Part shown: positions 1-12,499 of the stretch, one piece after another | How positions within the stretch are numbered: position 1 is the first letter of the stretch | How the letters are laid out: every line of letters begins with the position of its first letter | NCBI RefSeq assembly: GCF_028554725.1 | Contig: NC_071668.1 | Location: forward strand, 57,021,732 to 57,085,731 | Origin: Zeugodacus cucurbitae | Taxonomy: Eukaryota; Arthropoda; Insecta; Diptera; Tephritidae | DNA length: 64,000 nucleotides | Reading direction: 5' to 3' | Translations under genes and position numbers: made by a program | The notes under the pieces: generated by a model | The model's database searches: none | Told to the model about the DNA's origin: nothing | The model's input: the letters and a program-made list of their open reading frames with translations, nothing else

Positions 1-345
1 CACACCAAACAGTGCATTTTTCGGGATGCATGGGCAGTTCTTGAACGGCTTCTGGTTGCTCTTCACCCCAAATGCGGCAATTTTGCTTATTTACGTAGCC
101 ATTCAACCAGAAATGAGCCTCATCGCTGAACAAAATTTGTCGATAAAAACATTTCGAACCGAACACTGATTTTGGTAATAAAATTTAATGATTTGCAAGC
201 GTTGCTCGTTAGTAAGTCTATTCATGATGAAATGTCAAAGCATACTGAGCATCTTTCTCTTTGACACCATGTCTGAAATCCCACGTGATCTGTCAAATAC
301 TAATGCATGAAAATCCTAACCTCAAAAAAATCACCCGTTAGATTG
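1..345 (-). pseudogene. mariner-like transposase, N-terminal part with internal deletion
   Basis: Read on the minus strand, an ATG at 225-223 starts MNRLTNEQRLQIIKFYYQNQ, a typical N-terminus of a mariner/IS630-type transposase. After a further CSVR the reading jumps directly, with a frame change, into the catalytic-domain block FYRQILFSDEAHFWLNGYV, which contains the first catalytic Asp (SDEAHFW), and continues with NKQNCRIWGEE to the window edge (HPEKCTVWC). The whole stretch between the N-terminal helix-turn-helix and the first catalytic Asp is missing, so this is an internally deleted, non-functional copy. The sequence at 226-345 looks like the element's 5' non-coding end. The copy continues beyond base 1. 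Family assignment is from motif recognition only. Confidence 0.85.
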
Positions 346-1165
346 CTTAAACTAATAATTTCTTTTAATATCAATGCAAAATGCTCAGAATTAATTCTTA
401 AAAAATTAAAAGTAGTGTTCAAGCTATTTCTACTTAAAACTCTAGTTCTTAAAGTTTTTCATATTAAATTAAGTAATAGAGAGGTGAAATAAAATATTTG
501 ACTATGGTGAGTTTAGGTTAAATCAGCTGATGTACGGTGAAAACACGAGGATGCAATTAAGATATTATTGGTGTATTCAAATTGGTTAAAATTAGATGTG
601 CGAAGTGCCTAGGTTTTAATGTAGTAGAGTAAAAATATTAATAAGTGTGGTGAAATCGATTGAATTAAGTAATTTTTTTCCATATGTTAGACTAATGCCG
701 GTATTCTGCTTGTCAAAATTGTGAATTTGCCACCCTGTTAGTCAGGATGTATCATTTTGGTATTCTGGCTGATACAGTCTCAAAAATATTCGCCAAATAG
801 TGTGATCAGCTGTTTCGTTTAGCTGATTAGAGATGAGTGCAAGTTCACAATGGTAATTTATGAATTGATTGCACCCAATTAGTTTTTTTTTTTAATCAAA
901 TTTCAGCAGAAAAGTTTCTTATAATTAATTGGATAATACAATTATTGAAAAATAATACTGAAATAGTTTATAATAAATACGTATTTTACCTGAATCAATT
1001 GTTAAGTAAATATGAAAAAAATTACTGTCAGAAAAATCGATTAAAACTTGCGCTCATCCTACATTTGAGCATAATGGCAAACGAAGGTAAGTAATTGTAA
1101 ATAACACAAATTTTATTATTTTATGATTATTATAAATTTTTGACTTTGGATATATGTGCATATGT
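346..1165. other. AT-rich non-coding stretch
   Basis: I see no gene here. The stretch is AT-rich. TTGTGAATTTGCCAC near 720 and its approximate complement near 845 could be a decayed inverted repeat, but the match is too short to call. Confidence 0.5.
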
Positions 1166-1169
1166 AAAG

Positions 1170-1605
1170 TTCTGTTTCGACATCTTCACTAGATATCATC
1201 ATTATATATTGTAAAGTAAACGATTCAGATCGTCTTCAAAGTTCTGCTAAGTAGGAAGTAGTGGGATACAAGGAAAATATTACAAACTTTCATTGAAATT
1301 GGTCGAGTAGTTTCGGAGATATGGTTTTTGACCCAAAAGTGGGCGGAACCATGCCCATTTAAAATTTTGTATACCATTTTGAGTGCAGCTCTTCTTTACC
1401 TTCTTTATAATGAAATTTAAGTTTCTGTTGGTCTTCCTCACTGAATTAAAGCATTTTTAGTAGTTTTCAACGTAACCTTTGTATGGGGATTTCAACTTTA
1501 CTCGTCACCCTGATCACCTTTATATCTAATTCGTTTAGTTTTAGGACTTACAAACAACCATTATGAGGACTCTTTTTAGCAACTTTTGTTACGAGAGTAT
1601 AATAA
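1170..1605 (+). repeat. Dispersed hairpin-ended repeat, partial copy C
   Basis: This is a shortened copy of the repeat best seen at 21,238-22,405, in the same orientation. Shared landmarks in order are 'ttatatattgtaaagtaa', 'attgaaattggtcgagtag', 'gcatttttagtagttttcaa', 'actcgtcaccctgatca', 'ttaggacttacaaacaac' and the closing 'acgagagtataa'. The 5' part is absent. About 250 bases present in the longer copy are missing between 'cctttgtatggg' and 'actttactcgtcaccc'. No coding capacity is evident. Confidence 0.75.
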
Positions 1606-4600
1606 GTGAATCGGATTATAGTATGGTTATTATAGGTTAGAAATATTGGATGTGGTGAGTTCAGTTAAGCATATTGTCTAGAAATGAGGTGCTTTTATAG
1701 TGTGAATTTATTCCTTAGTTATTAAATGAAATAATTATCAGGTAAGTTCGGGTGTGCTGAGTTAAGTTGTGCCTATAGTGTTCAAATAATGTAGTTTCAT
1801 GAATAGTGCTATTAAAAGAAGTGAGTTGATCTAATATGGGCTGAAGTGATAAGTGGTAATAAAATAATCGAAATTAAAGAATCAGATGCTTCTTCGATCT
1901 CTGTCAAGATATATTTTCAAAACACGTCATGAAAAAATTTGTTAACATTTATTAAAAATTTTGTGATCGCAAAGTCGTAATTTTTAACTTGCCTCTCCAA
2001 ATATTGGATTAAAATAAAAATATAAACTTATTTTTTATTAATTGTCTGTCTAAACTTTAAATTTTCAACTTTTATTATATTTTATTAACAAATTTGGATG
2101 TAAAGGAAATCTCGTAGTCATAATAAATTAAAATAATATTTAATAGTATAAATAAGTGCCCGTACTTAATTATTTTAATGAAAACATTATATATTTTGTT
2201 TGATTACTTAGCAAAACTTTTAGAAGTATTTCTAATAGGTATACCACGGGGTATACGTGACCTCCACAGAAACATATGAAACGTTCAACGCATTACTCAT
2301 GAAAATCAAATATTCGCTTTCAACTATTTTTTTATAAAATCACGTTTTTTCTTATTATATCTAAACTATAAAACCCAAATAAATTAAATGTATTAAAAAC
2401 ATTTTCATGGCCATCAAAGTAAAAGGCGCACAACCAGCTTGCTTGACTAATTCCCAACGTTTTTTCGAGTAAAGACACAAACATTAAATATTCACTTCAA
2501 TTTCGCTTATTAAATACGTGCATGCACAGCATATACTCGTACACACAGAACAGCAACTTGCGAGCAGCTAAACGTTACCAAACGCGATTGACTCGAACGA
2601 TACGACTGCAGCATTTTCAGCTAAATGACTCAATCAATGCCACAGTGAGCTGAACTTTATCAAGCGCTGAGAAAATTGAATCAAAATGCAAATATTTACA
2701 ACAACATAAAGACATACACAATTTTCTGCACCGAAAAAAAAGACTCGCACGAATGAGAAGTAACAAGATGAAGAAATGAAAATGCTGACAGTGAAAGTGA
2801 AGCGGCAAAAAGCAGATGCGAGCACACAAGTGGAAACACGAAAAACACACAACAATTTTAAGCTATAACATGCGGCATGATAAGAAGAAGAAATAAAGAC
2901 AAAATTGGGTTTCACAAAACCCTGAGCTATTGGCAGCATCAATAGCAGAAGATTGATATCCAACTAAAGGGGAGTAAAAATCAAAGAAAATGTTGAGGCT
3001 TATAGTGCCAAAGTACAAGAGAAGAGAGTGAGCGGGTGAAAGAGTGAGAGTGCGCAAGTGATAGCCGTAGCGGCTGCAGCTGCAACGTTTGATTTGTGGA
3101 ACAACCAAATTTTGTATAGTAAACTTTTTATGCCGCAACACTGTGTGGCCGGGGAAATAATCAGACACGACACTAAACTGGGATATATATATATGTATAT
3201 ATATTTACATTCCATGTATGTCTGTGTACAAACAACAAGCAGTAGCCGTAGCATACACCCAGGCGCTCTAGCTAGCGCAGGCTTACAGCTAAGTAAATAG
3301 TAAAGTGAAAGCGAAATTTGTTTGATGTCCTGGGAAAAAATCGTGGCGCAGACAAGCGCACAACTAATCGCAGATAAGCGCCACAATGTTGAGTAAACAT
3401 AAATTATGCATGTGTAGGAGAAAGTTGTGAGAAAGCAGTAAAAACTGTGGAAGTTGCAGCATGAAAGCAAAGTATTGCCTGTTTTATGAAATGGACAGTT
3501 GATAGTATGGTAAAATAGAAAGATAAAAGGTTTGGAAGAATTTTTTTTACTATTTAAATAGCTTGAAGCATTTGAATTAAAGAGGGTATAACATTTCAGT
3601 ATTTGTGGAGAAATTATATATATATATATAATTGATGCGGGATCCCGAAAATTGATCTCGAAGTTTCGGGATTGAGAAAAGTTATATTAAGAACTGTATT
3701 CGTATCAAATAAATTATTTCATAGTTAGGAGTGTGTCAACTATTTAACAGAAATATTTTCTGTATTTTTGAGTATAAAAAGAGTAGTAGTAGTAGTGGTT
3801 TCGAGTACTCTATGCAATACATTTTTCATAATTTTTCTTTTGTATGATTGAAATGCTTCAGACTATCACCCAATATATTTAATATGACCTTCAAACCTGC
3901 TTCAACTACAAAGTTGATACAGAATCATACAATATCCACTTGGTTTGATTTGAAGATAACTGATATAAGAAAGCTATAACTGATTTTCGGCCAAGTTCTT
4001 AGCTCATGATAGTACTTGCATCAATCCATATTGATTATTGGAATTTTTACTTCAAAGTCCATTATTATAAACCACATAGATACTGGCTTTGTGCAATACT
4101 AAGAAGCTTTCGCCTCTTCCAAGAAACTAGATTTATATTTTTAAAACAGAATCCAAACTCATTTACCCTTCGAAGAAACTAGCTTTAAAGTTTTGGAACC
4201 GAATCTAAGCTCCTCTAAACCAGTCAAACTTTTTTATTATTGAATACTTCTTTTATTTGGATCCCAATAACAATTGATTGTGGTTATAAGATATATTGAG
4301 TTCTTTATGAACGCATTTTATATTACATATAAAGTTCAGAAGAAAACAAAAATTGTTCGTGTTCACTCGGAGGAGTTTAAAGCTCTGGGATATAAAATGA
4401 TTATAAGCTGATAGCAATATATGTAATATTAATAATAATGTTAAAGCTTAAGAAAACTATAATACCTTGATTCGCAAAATATTTTAAAATCAGTATATTT
4501 CAAGCTTTCGGTTCCTTCTCTATTACGATAAACTATAATAATTGCATTATATTTATATAAAGAGAAATCTTAAAGTTCGTGTGATCTTTATATGGTTTCC

Positions 4601-7045
4601 ATTTGATCTTGAAACTTAAGAACTATTCCAGTGTAGCTCATAAAAAATTTAGCGATTTTCGTGATTGTTTTTTTAAAGAAAGTACTCGATCGAATGTTTA
4701 ATATTTTGCTGATTGATTCCGACCGAATGAGTAACTGAAACAAAAAAACTCAGACATGTTATTAAAGTATAAGATATTTCATATAAAATGAACTACGATT
4801 TTCGAAAAATATCAAACATTAACAGAATGGTGTAGTTCTGAAAAAAATGTCGGCTTTTTTAGGTAAAAAAATTTCCATTTTTTGATGCAAAATTTACAAT
4901 TTTCAGCCAATCAAAAAGATGGTCGGTCATTGTAGGCATTTTTGAAAAATGACATTTCGAGAAAAACTCCTTTAAAATTTCGACTAAAGCGGCTTATACC
5001 TACGAGCGGTCGTTATTTAGAACGCTGCTAATCACAAATTATTCAAGACATGACATTTTTGAAAGTATAAACTCTCGAATAAGCAAAATAAAAAAAAAAA
5101 ACGATTTTTTGTCACAGTGGTATAGCTCCTTGAAGCTTACCCAAAAGTTTAAACGGTTAAAATTTTTTAACTATTTTTTAGAAGGAGTGTACTAATATTC
5201 AATAAATCCTATCCTCGCTGGCAGCTTTTGCTTAACACTCAAACAAGTTTAAAAATTTATTTCTAGAATTTTATATTCGTCAACTGAACTTTTTGAAAAA
5301 TTCGAATATTTAAAAATTGTGATGTGAATATTTTTAATAAAAAATTTCTGCAGCAAAAAGAAAAATTTAAACAATATACTGATGCGTTGGTGAAAAAATA
5401 TTCTACACTCAAAAATTAATTCAGCAATATCAACGCCGAATAAACTTCAAGGTTCAGTGAACCTCGCTGCGGGCGTTATACATATATACTGTATATTCAA
5501 ATGTGTATGTGTATTTAGAAATATGCATATGCAAATATATTTAGTTGTAAGACCAAAAAGATGTAAAAGGAATACGAACAACGATGGCGAAAATACGACG
5601 ACATGAGAAAAAAATATGAAAAAATAAAATAAAATTCGTGAAGCGTAGAACAATCGAAAAAAGCCAAAATAAATTATTCGTGAAGTAAAAAAGTAAAAAG
5701 AAATTGAAAATATAAGTTAAAAACGCGCTGAAGGGAGCTTAAGTGCAGAAAAGTAAAAGTTGCTGATATTTAATTTTTTGTTTTGATAGCAAATATGTAT
5801 GGCATGGGTACATATGAATATATGTGAGATAGATAAATTTTTAAAAATAATTAAAAGTTTTCTTTTTCATTGTTTGCTCTTCTCTAATGTATTAGAGTTG
5901 CATTTTTCTATATATAATTTAGATATCTAGCTTCGAAATTGAAGTATCTATGAAAAAAGTTAAAATAGGCAAAGTTGACATAAATTATTTTTATCAATTT
6001 TTGGAATGGCGGCCAACTCCTCCAAGACTTGTTTTAAATTTCAACTTAGACAATAAGTTATAATAGGAAATTTCATTTTTCACTAAAACGGAAAGAAATT
6101 ATATTCAGAATTTTAAATACGTGTTAAAATACCCAACACAGCTTTAGTCGTGTTATGCTCATTTACCAAAATACCACAGATAATTCTATTTAACAATTTG
6201 ACCATATTTGCTGCTGAAGACTGAACAAAGAAGTTGAAGGTTCGCTATTTGCATGGATGGCTATCAATTACACGTGAAATAATGAAAATACAAGCCAGCG
6301 AAGAGAGACAAATGGTAGATGAGTCAAAAAACTTGATGAGCATTGTAATTAATTGAGATGCAAACAGACTCACTTGGAATTTGGATTACGTATATGTAAA
6401 TACACACCCAACTACAACATTTCTATCCACACACCACATACAAATGCCGTTACAAGTTAGCAAATCACCGCACCAGTAACTTCTATTAAATATTAATCAA
6501 GCGAACGAAAGGTCTGTTTACATTAAGCGAACTAAACTTTCTTTTTCAACATTTTATTGACTTATGTACATTGAAATACTTACTTGAGCGAACGAAAAGT
6601 TAGCCAACTTAATAATTCTTTTCTATTCAATTAAAAATGTATGATTCTTAATGGAAGTTGCGGTCCATTCAGTCAAAGTTGTTGCGAAATAGATGAAACA
6701 GCCAAGTAGTTAATCAAAAAGTAATCAAGTACATAAACTAAATGTAAAGAAAGGCAATGAAATTGAGAAAGTAATAATTAAATACAATGCAAAGAATTCA
6801 GCAAACCGCAAGTAAGAAATGTAGTGGGAGGTGGGTAAAGCAGAGAAAAGAAGTGAGGGAGAATCTAAGCGTGGATTATAAAGTGTGTTATTGTAAAGAG
6901 AGAGCAAAAAATAGAAACATATTTAACATGCCCAAGAGAAACTTAAAACCAACTTCATGTATATTAGTAGAATGATCTCGTTACTTGTTTTAAAAGTACT
7001 TTGACTTAAATGTAAAAAATACTACTATGTGATTGGTGTTGCAAC
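1606..7045. other. Intronic/intergenic stretch without recognised gene
   Basis: I find no coding region. Only short chance reading frames occur, many of them antisense to A-rich sequence at 2.6-3.5 kb. TA microsatellites lie at about 3,182-3,207 and 3,616-3,631. The rest is AT-rich single-copy-looking sequence, with a GC-richer patch at 2,500-3,450 that has CA/TG simple sequence but no exon I can support. Confidence 0.5.
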
Positions 7046-7049
7046 CGTT

Positions 7050-7345
7050 TAGCCGGTTATAACCAGGATGGGATCATGTGTAGAAGTTCACGCAAGTGAG
7101 GAAAGTTTTTGATTGTCATTCACTTGGGAGTGGCCAGAAACGATTCTTCTCCACATGGTTCAAGCAGCTCACGACTTCCGGTTTTAGACCAAGTATCCTC
7201 TGGGTAGCCAACAGATATCCGTTTGAAGGCGAGCTAAAGTGAGAAGGCCCGCTTATGCGGTTGTGCGTAGGGTTTGGGACCCACCACATAAAAACACCCC
7301 CCAATGAAAAATCTACGAAAGCCTCGGATGAAAAAATACTACTAC
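7050..7345 (+). mobile_element. 5'UTR fragment of an RTE/CFDP2-type LINE
   Basis: The segment starts near 'ggatgggatcatgtgtagaagttcacg' and ends near 'gaaagcctcggatg'. The same blocks ('tcatgtgtagaagttcacg' and 'cccaccacataaaaa') occur at 14,908-14,960, directly before the endonuclease domain of a LINE copy. Here no coding part follows, so it is an orphan 5' end. Compared with the 15-kb copy it retains roughly 180 bases between the two blocks. The element type is inferred from that second copy. Confidence 0.65.
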
Positions 7346-7382
7346 ACACCAAGATTATCACATGGACACAATATAAACATTA

Positions 7383-7578
7383 TAAGCCTTTTCGCACAGC
7401 AAAATTAATTGATCAATTAAAATTTTAATTGAGAAATCAGTTTTTGCCCTTCGCACTGCCGCCTACTCTACAATCGAAAAATTGGATTTTTATTTAGCAT
7501 GTTAAATCGATCTAAATCAGTGCTTTAATCGAGCAAAGGCCTTTTAATTCATCAATGAGCTCCTGTGCGAAAAGCATA
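7383..7578 (+). mobile_element. MITE, 'CCTTTTCGCACAG' family, copy 1 (short)
   Basis: A non-coding element of about 195 bp. The left end is gccttttcgcacag (7,386-7,399) and the right end ctgtgcgaaaagc (7,563-7,575), inverted complements except for one indel. Subterminal AATTGATCAATTAA and TTAATTCATCAATGA extend the dyad. The interior shares 'cagtttttgc', 'cactgccg', 'ctact' and 'aatcgatctaa...aatcgagcaaag' with copies at 17,787 and 25,233. No transposase is encoded; the superfamily is unknown to me. Confidence 0.75.
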
Positions 7579-7715
7579 CAAAGAAAAGGAGTGAGAGAGA
7601 GAGAGAAAACGAGTTAGTCATTAGAGATATAATTGTGGAAAGAGAGAGACAAACATTATTAAGGGAGAGATGTAAGAGAGGAACAAGGTATGAAAAGAGA
7701 GAGGTAGGAGTTCTT
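7579..7715. repeat. GA-rich purine tract
   Basis: Imperfect runs of GAGA: 'gagtgagagagagagagaa', 'ggaaagagagagac', 'gggagagatgtaagagagg' and 'aaaagagagagg'. The plus strand is strongly purine-biased for about 130 bases. Such tracts can bind GAGA-factor-type proteins in flies, but nothing here shows function. Confidence 0.7.
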
Positions 7716-8850
7716 AACAAAATTAGAACAAGGTCTTCAAAGTAATGCTTTTCTTTGTTTGAAATATGGTAGCTCTCACTATATAACTATATTTTCTTAT
7801 ATTAATAAGATTTATTTTCCTAGCGGTTTTACAGAGCGATGATCTCTTTATTTCAATACAGAACAGTGAATCCTAAAAATATTTGGATGTTATTAGGTAC
7901 CTGGGTAATTATCAGTCTACCGATGAGATTAAGTCTGCCATATACAGAAAGGTCCCAATGGTACAGAAAACCTGGGTAGAACGATCATTCCAAGAAATTG
8001 AGTATATACTCATTGGAAAGGTTGATATTTTCTTTAGCCTACCTGCATTTTTTTACGAAATGAAAATTGCTTCATTTTGAACTTTCAACTTTTTACCTAT
8101 TCACCTCTAAATTCTTCTTGGAATACCAGGTTTATAGCTAAATCTATCTCTAGGCTATAATCACACACTCAGTGATATTATGATACAGAGTCCAACTGGT
8201 ATAGATAATATACATCGCATATTAATTTCCACATAAAAATATAATATATAAATCTGTGAGAAATAGAGTAAAAAGTTAAAGCGCATAAATATGAATTCGT
8301 ATGTTATCGTAAGCTTTGTAAGCGTTCGTAAGCTCTCTACTAAGCCATGCACGTGTGTCTGTTTGTAATTTTACTTCTTCTGAAAGTTAATAAAAAATTC
8401 AAAAACGACGAAGTCACTGAACTTTAGTCTAGCTGGCGTGCCTATATATCCAGATAAAAATATGAATATGCACACATACAAAAAACACCGTTAAATATTT
8501 ATATAAAAGCGCATATGAGCACAAAGCAAAATAAAGCTGTACATGCCCACACACACATATTTTTTCTTCCGCCACACATGCAAAGTCGCCTCGCATATGC
8601 ATGCGGAGCAAAAATAAAGGAAATAGTTTGTTGGCTTGTGTGCATGTGAAAAAAAAAATTAAAAAATAAATAATAAAAAATCAAGGATATTAAACTTTGT
8701 TTACGGCATATTTGCACTCGTTTCCATTGCGTGTTCGCAGGTCATTTTTATATTTTAATAATATTATGTGTCAAGCGCTCGAATTGAGTGGAAACGCCAC
8801 CTGTATACTCAGGGAGTTTAAAAAAGTGGCTGGTTTGATTTTCATTTAAT
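7716..8850. other. Non-coding stretch without recognised feature
   Basis: I see no gene or identifiable element. Sequence is AT-rich with TATA- and CACA-type simple sequence around 8,440-8,600. Confidence 0.5.
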
Positions 8851-8855
8851 TTTTA

Positions 8856-10315
8856 TACTCTCGCAACAAAAGTTGCTAAGAGAGTATTATAGTTTTGTTC
8901 ACCTAACGGTAGTTTGTAAGTCATAAAACTAAACGAGTTAGATATAGGGTTATATATACCAAAATGATCAGGGTGACGAGACGAGTCAAAATCCGAATGT
9001 CTGTCTGTCCGTCCGTCCGTATGTCCGTGCAACGGATAACTTGAGTAGAAATTGAGATATCTTAACGAAACTTGGCAAATTCGAAAATGGGCAAAATCGG
9101 ACCATTGCCACGCCCACAAAATGGCGATAACCAAAAACACATAAAGAGCTATAACTAAGCCATAAATAAAGTTATGAAAATAAAATTTGGAACGTAGAAT
9201 CGTATTAGTGTGGGGCACATTTGAATGTAATTTTTTTGGAAAAGTGGTCGTGACCCCGCCCTCAAATTGGTTTTTTGTATATAACACGCAAAACAATAAA
9301 GCTAAATTAACCAAACTTTCTGTAATCGTTTCTTTTAGCCGTTTCCTTATACAGTCCAAAAACGAAAGAAATCGGATAATAACCACGCCCACCTCCCATA
9401 CAAAGGTTAGGTTGAAAATGACTAAAAGTGGGTTAACTCACTAACGAGAAACGTCAGAAACACTAAAGTTTCTAAAGCTGCACTCAGATTTTTTTACAAA
9501 ATGAAAAATGGGCGTGGCATCTCCCACTTATGGGTCAAGAACCATATCTCAGGAACCACTCGACCGATTTCAATGAAATTCGGTATATAATACTTTCTTG
9601 ACACCCTGATGACACATGTGAAAAATGGATGAAATCGGTGCATAACCACGACAACATCCCATATAACTCAGTTTTGAATTCCATCTGATTTCTTCACTTT
9701 ATAATGTATACATAAGGAACCAATGAAGATAGCGGAATAAAACTTTGCACAAATATTACATATCATCTCTGTCTTCACTTGAGAAAAAATTGTCGAAAAC
9801 GGACTATAACTTTTCAAGGCCCATGTTATCGAACATGTTGAACTCCGCGCCTAAGGGTAAATTATAACCGAAAATATGGATAAATCTCTCTGATAATTTA
9901 ATGTAATTCAGAGGAAATTGTTTATTCTAATAGTGTGTCTCGGTTCTAAAAATTATTAAAATCGGAAAATAACATCTCCTAGCTCCCATATACCTAGTTA
10001 TAGGTTTTTCAAAAATACTGTGGGCTTTAATCTGCATATAAGTATTGATTAATATGTGAGATATCTTAGCAAAATTAAGTGAGTGTATAGTCTTGGATAT
10101 AGTGTACCTTGCTGGTGAAAATGAATGAAATCGGTTCAGGAATTTCCTCAGCCCTCATACACTATATAGACGACGATTTTCGTTATTCTATTAAACTTTA
10201 TCCCGAATTTATAGGTAAATTTGGGTGTTATCTTAATAAAATTTCTTTAATAAATTGCGAGAGTATAAAATGTTCGGTTGCATCCGAACTTAGCCTTTCC
10301 TTACTTGTTTTAGTA
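8856..10315 (-). repeat. Dispersed hairpin-ended repeat, copy A (longest)
   Basis: This copy lies in the opposite orientation to the one at 21,238-22,405. The left end is tttttatactctcgcaac and the right end is ttgcgagagtataaaatg, followed by the hairpin GTTCGG-ttgcat-CCGAAC and 'cctttccttacttgtttt'. The interior carries the family landmarks: 'gatcagggtgacgagacga', an imperfect GTCTGTCCGTCC tract at 8,999-9,030, 'ccgatttcaatgaaattcgg' and 'aaggcccatgtt'. A 179-residue open frame inside has no resemblance to a protein and is a by-product of composition. The class is undetermined; the hairpin close to one end would suit a rolling-circle element, but no CTRR terminus is clear. Confidence 0.8.
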
Positions 10316-12480
10316 AAAATTATCATTCATTTTAACCCACACATTTTTATATTCAATTATTATTAAGATATAAAGTGACTCAAATAATTACATGCAGACG
10401 AAGAATAGCGAACTAGAGCTTTCTCGAAGAAACCTTTTGAGTGTAACTACATAAAATATACATTATTTTTATTATACAAGCACAATTTTAAAAAAAGTCG
10501 TATACAGTTGTGTTTAAAATAATAACAGCCCATGTTTTAGAAATTCATTGAAATTGGATTTTGACTATGCCTTGGCCTGCGTAATGGTCCGACCTCAATT
10601 CAATAGAAAACAATGATATTATGAGAAGCAATAATCGGGAACTTTGGGTAATAGTGAAGGATTCTTGGGAAGAAATACATAAAACTCGTTATGAAGGCCT
10701 AGTCACCTCTACTTTTTTTTTAAAACCTACCACTTTTTTGAACAACGAATTATCGATCAATTTTAGTTTTATTAGCTACTTTTTTATTATTATGCGGTTT
10801 TATAATAATAAAAGCCATATAATATGTAAAATTAATATTTCTGTTATTTTATTTAATTTAATTTTGTTTTATTTTATTTTATTTTATTTTATTTTATTTT
10901 ATTTTATTTTATTTTATTTTATTTTATTTTATTTTATTTTATTTTATTTTATTTTATTTTATTTTATTTTATTTTATTTTATTTTATTTTATTTTATTTT
11001 ATTTTATTTTATTTTATTTTATTTTATTTTATTTTATTTTATTTTATTTTATTTTATTTTATTTTATTTTATTTTTTTATTTTATTTTACTTTTTATTCC
11101 ATTGTCAATCATTGGAAATATTCGCCAGTATGTCACCATCAGTTTCACATCCGGTTTAAATAAAATACCGAACATTTTATGGCAATATCTTCAAAACTAT
11201 TTTTTTTTTAATACTACAAACGAATGCGAAATTGTTTGGCGACACGCAGTTTCCTTTTTACGCCATGGAAATTAAAGGAGAAAGTCAAGCGAACATTTTA
11301 CATGACATTTTATATATTCAGCTTTTTATGCCACTATTGCAACGCGCTTTCAACTGCTGATACTGCCAGCTGTCACTTCCTTTTGCGCTGTTGCCTTAAC
11401 TGTTGTCGGTTGCATTGTGGCGGCAATTTTTGCAATTCAATTGCAATTGCAATACAACAGCGCTGATTCATTTGCATTTCTCGCTGTCGAGTTGTGATAC
11501 TTTAAATTTATTTAGTTTTTTTTTCTATTATTTGAAAATGTATTCTTCAGCTACATTGCTTTCTATTGCAGATAGAGCAACAATAAAATTGCTTACATTA
11601 TTTTATTGCTCATAAAATCTTTGCTATTTCACCTGGTCCACTGCAACTCCTTTGGTTTACAAACAATGTCCTCACACACATACAATAACACCCTCAGTGC
11701 ACATAACGTTACAAGCACAAATATTGTTTACAACCAACTCACTTGCTTTACGCTTAGGGATTTCGCTTTGAAAGTGCCCACCAGCATTACAAGCAATCAC
11801 ATACGCTTCAGCGCCTGTTTGTATACCTTGTTCTTCTTTAAACATTCGCCTTTTCATCGAAGGCAGTGTAACGGTTTACATGCAGTTTTACCACCATCAT
11901 TCAAGCAATGTGTCCATATTTGATTTGTCATGATGCTATTTGATGCGAATTGTTGCTGTTGTTGTGTAAAAATTGGACATTGCAACATTTGCTAAGCTCG
12001 CACTCACACGCACATATATACTTGAGATCATACAAATATACATGGGAATACATCGCTGTCGTTGCACCACAAGTATCTGTTTCTTTGGCATGTTAGTACA
12101 CCTGTTTACTCTTTTTTGCCACAACTTGTGACAAATAACAACAACAATAGCAGCTATGGTATATCAAATACCCTTTAGTTGGGCAACCACACAATGTGGC
12201 CACACGCCAACTCAGCGCTTGGCCACCCGCAGTTGCTTTATTATTACTTTAAACTGCACGTGGGTGGGACAACACGCACACACCCACAGCTACATCCAAG
12301 TAGAATTAGTTTCAGCATACAGTACATCCACTTGCGTGTTGGTGTGTGAACACAGCGTCTCCACAGTGTACAGTGGTCGCCTCGGTGTGCTCGATGAGGT
12401 GCAACAACTTTGTTGCAATAGTTTATATTTATGTCTATTTATATATAATTATATACGCCCGTAGTTAAACAGTTACGTAT
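10316..12480. other. Non-coding stretch around a pentanucleotide microsatellite
   Basis: Outside the microsatellite (10,866-11,082) I find no coding sequence. The part from 11,220 to 12,480 is GC-richer, with TG/CA and CAA/TTG simple sequence such as 'caattgcaattgcaatac', and short frames without domain signal. Confidence 0.5.
10866..11082 (+). repeat. (ATTTT)n pentanucleotide microsatellite
   Basis: About 40 uninterrupted copies of ATTTT run for roughly 205 bases and end in a slightly degraded 'tttttttattttattttac'. Because 5 bases is not a multiple of 3 and the unit lacks a stop in most phases, a spurious 180-residue frame (10,621-11,163) crosses it. The length of the perfect array suggests recent expansion. 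Confidence 0.97.
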
Positions 12481-12499
12481 ATAAAACTCAGTTTAACTT

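Noticed and set aside
3000..3470. 156-codon minus-strand frame and overlapping frames at 2.6-3.5 kb
   Set aside because: Low-complexity antisense of A/G-rich sequence with IYIYIY from a TA microsatellite; four frames overlap on both strands.
8853..9392. 179-codon minus-strand open frame
   Set aside because: It lies wholly in a dispersed non-coding repeat; the frame is not kept in the other copies and shows no domain.
10621..11163. 180-codon plus-strand open frame
   Set aside because: Two thirds of it is translated ATTTT repeat (LFYFI units); no protein-like content on either side.
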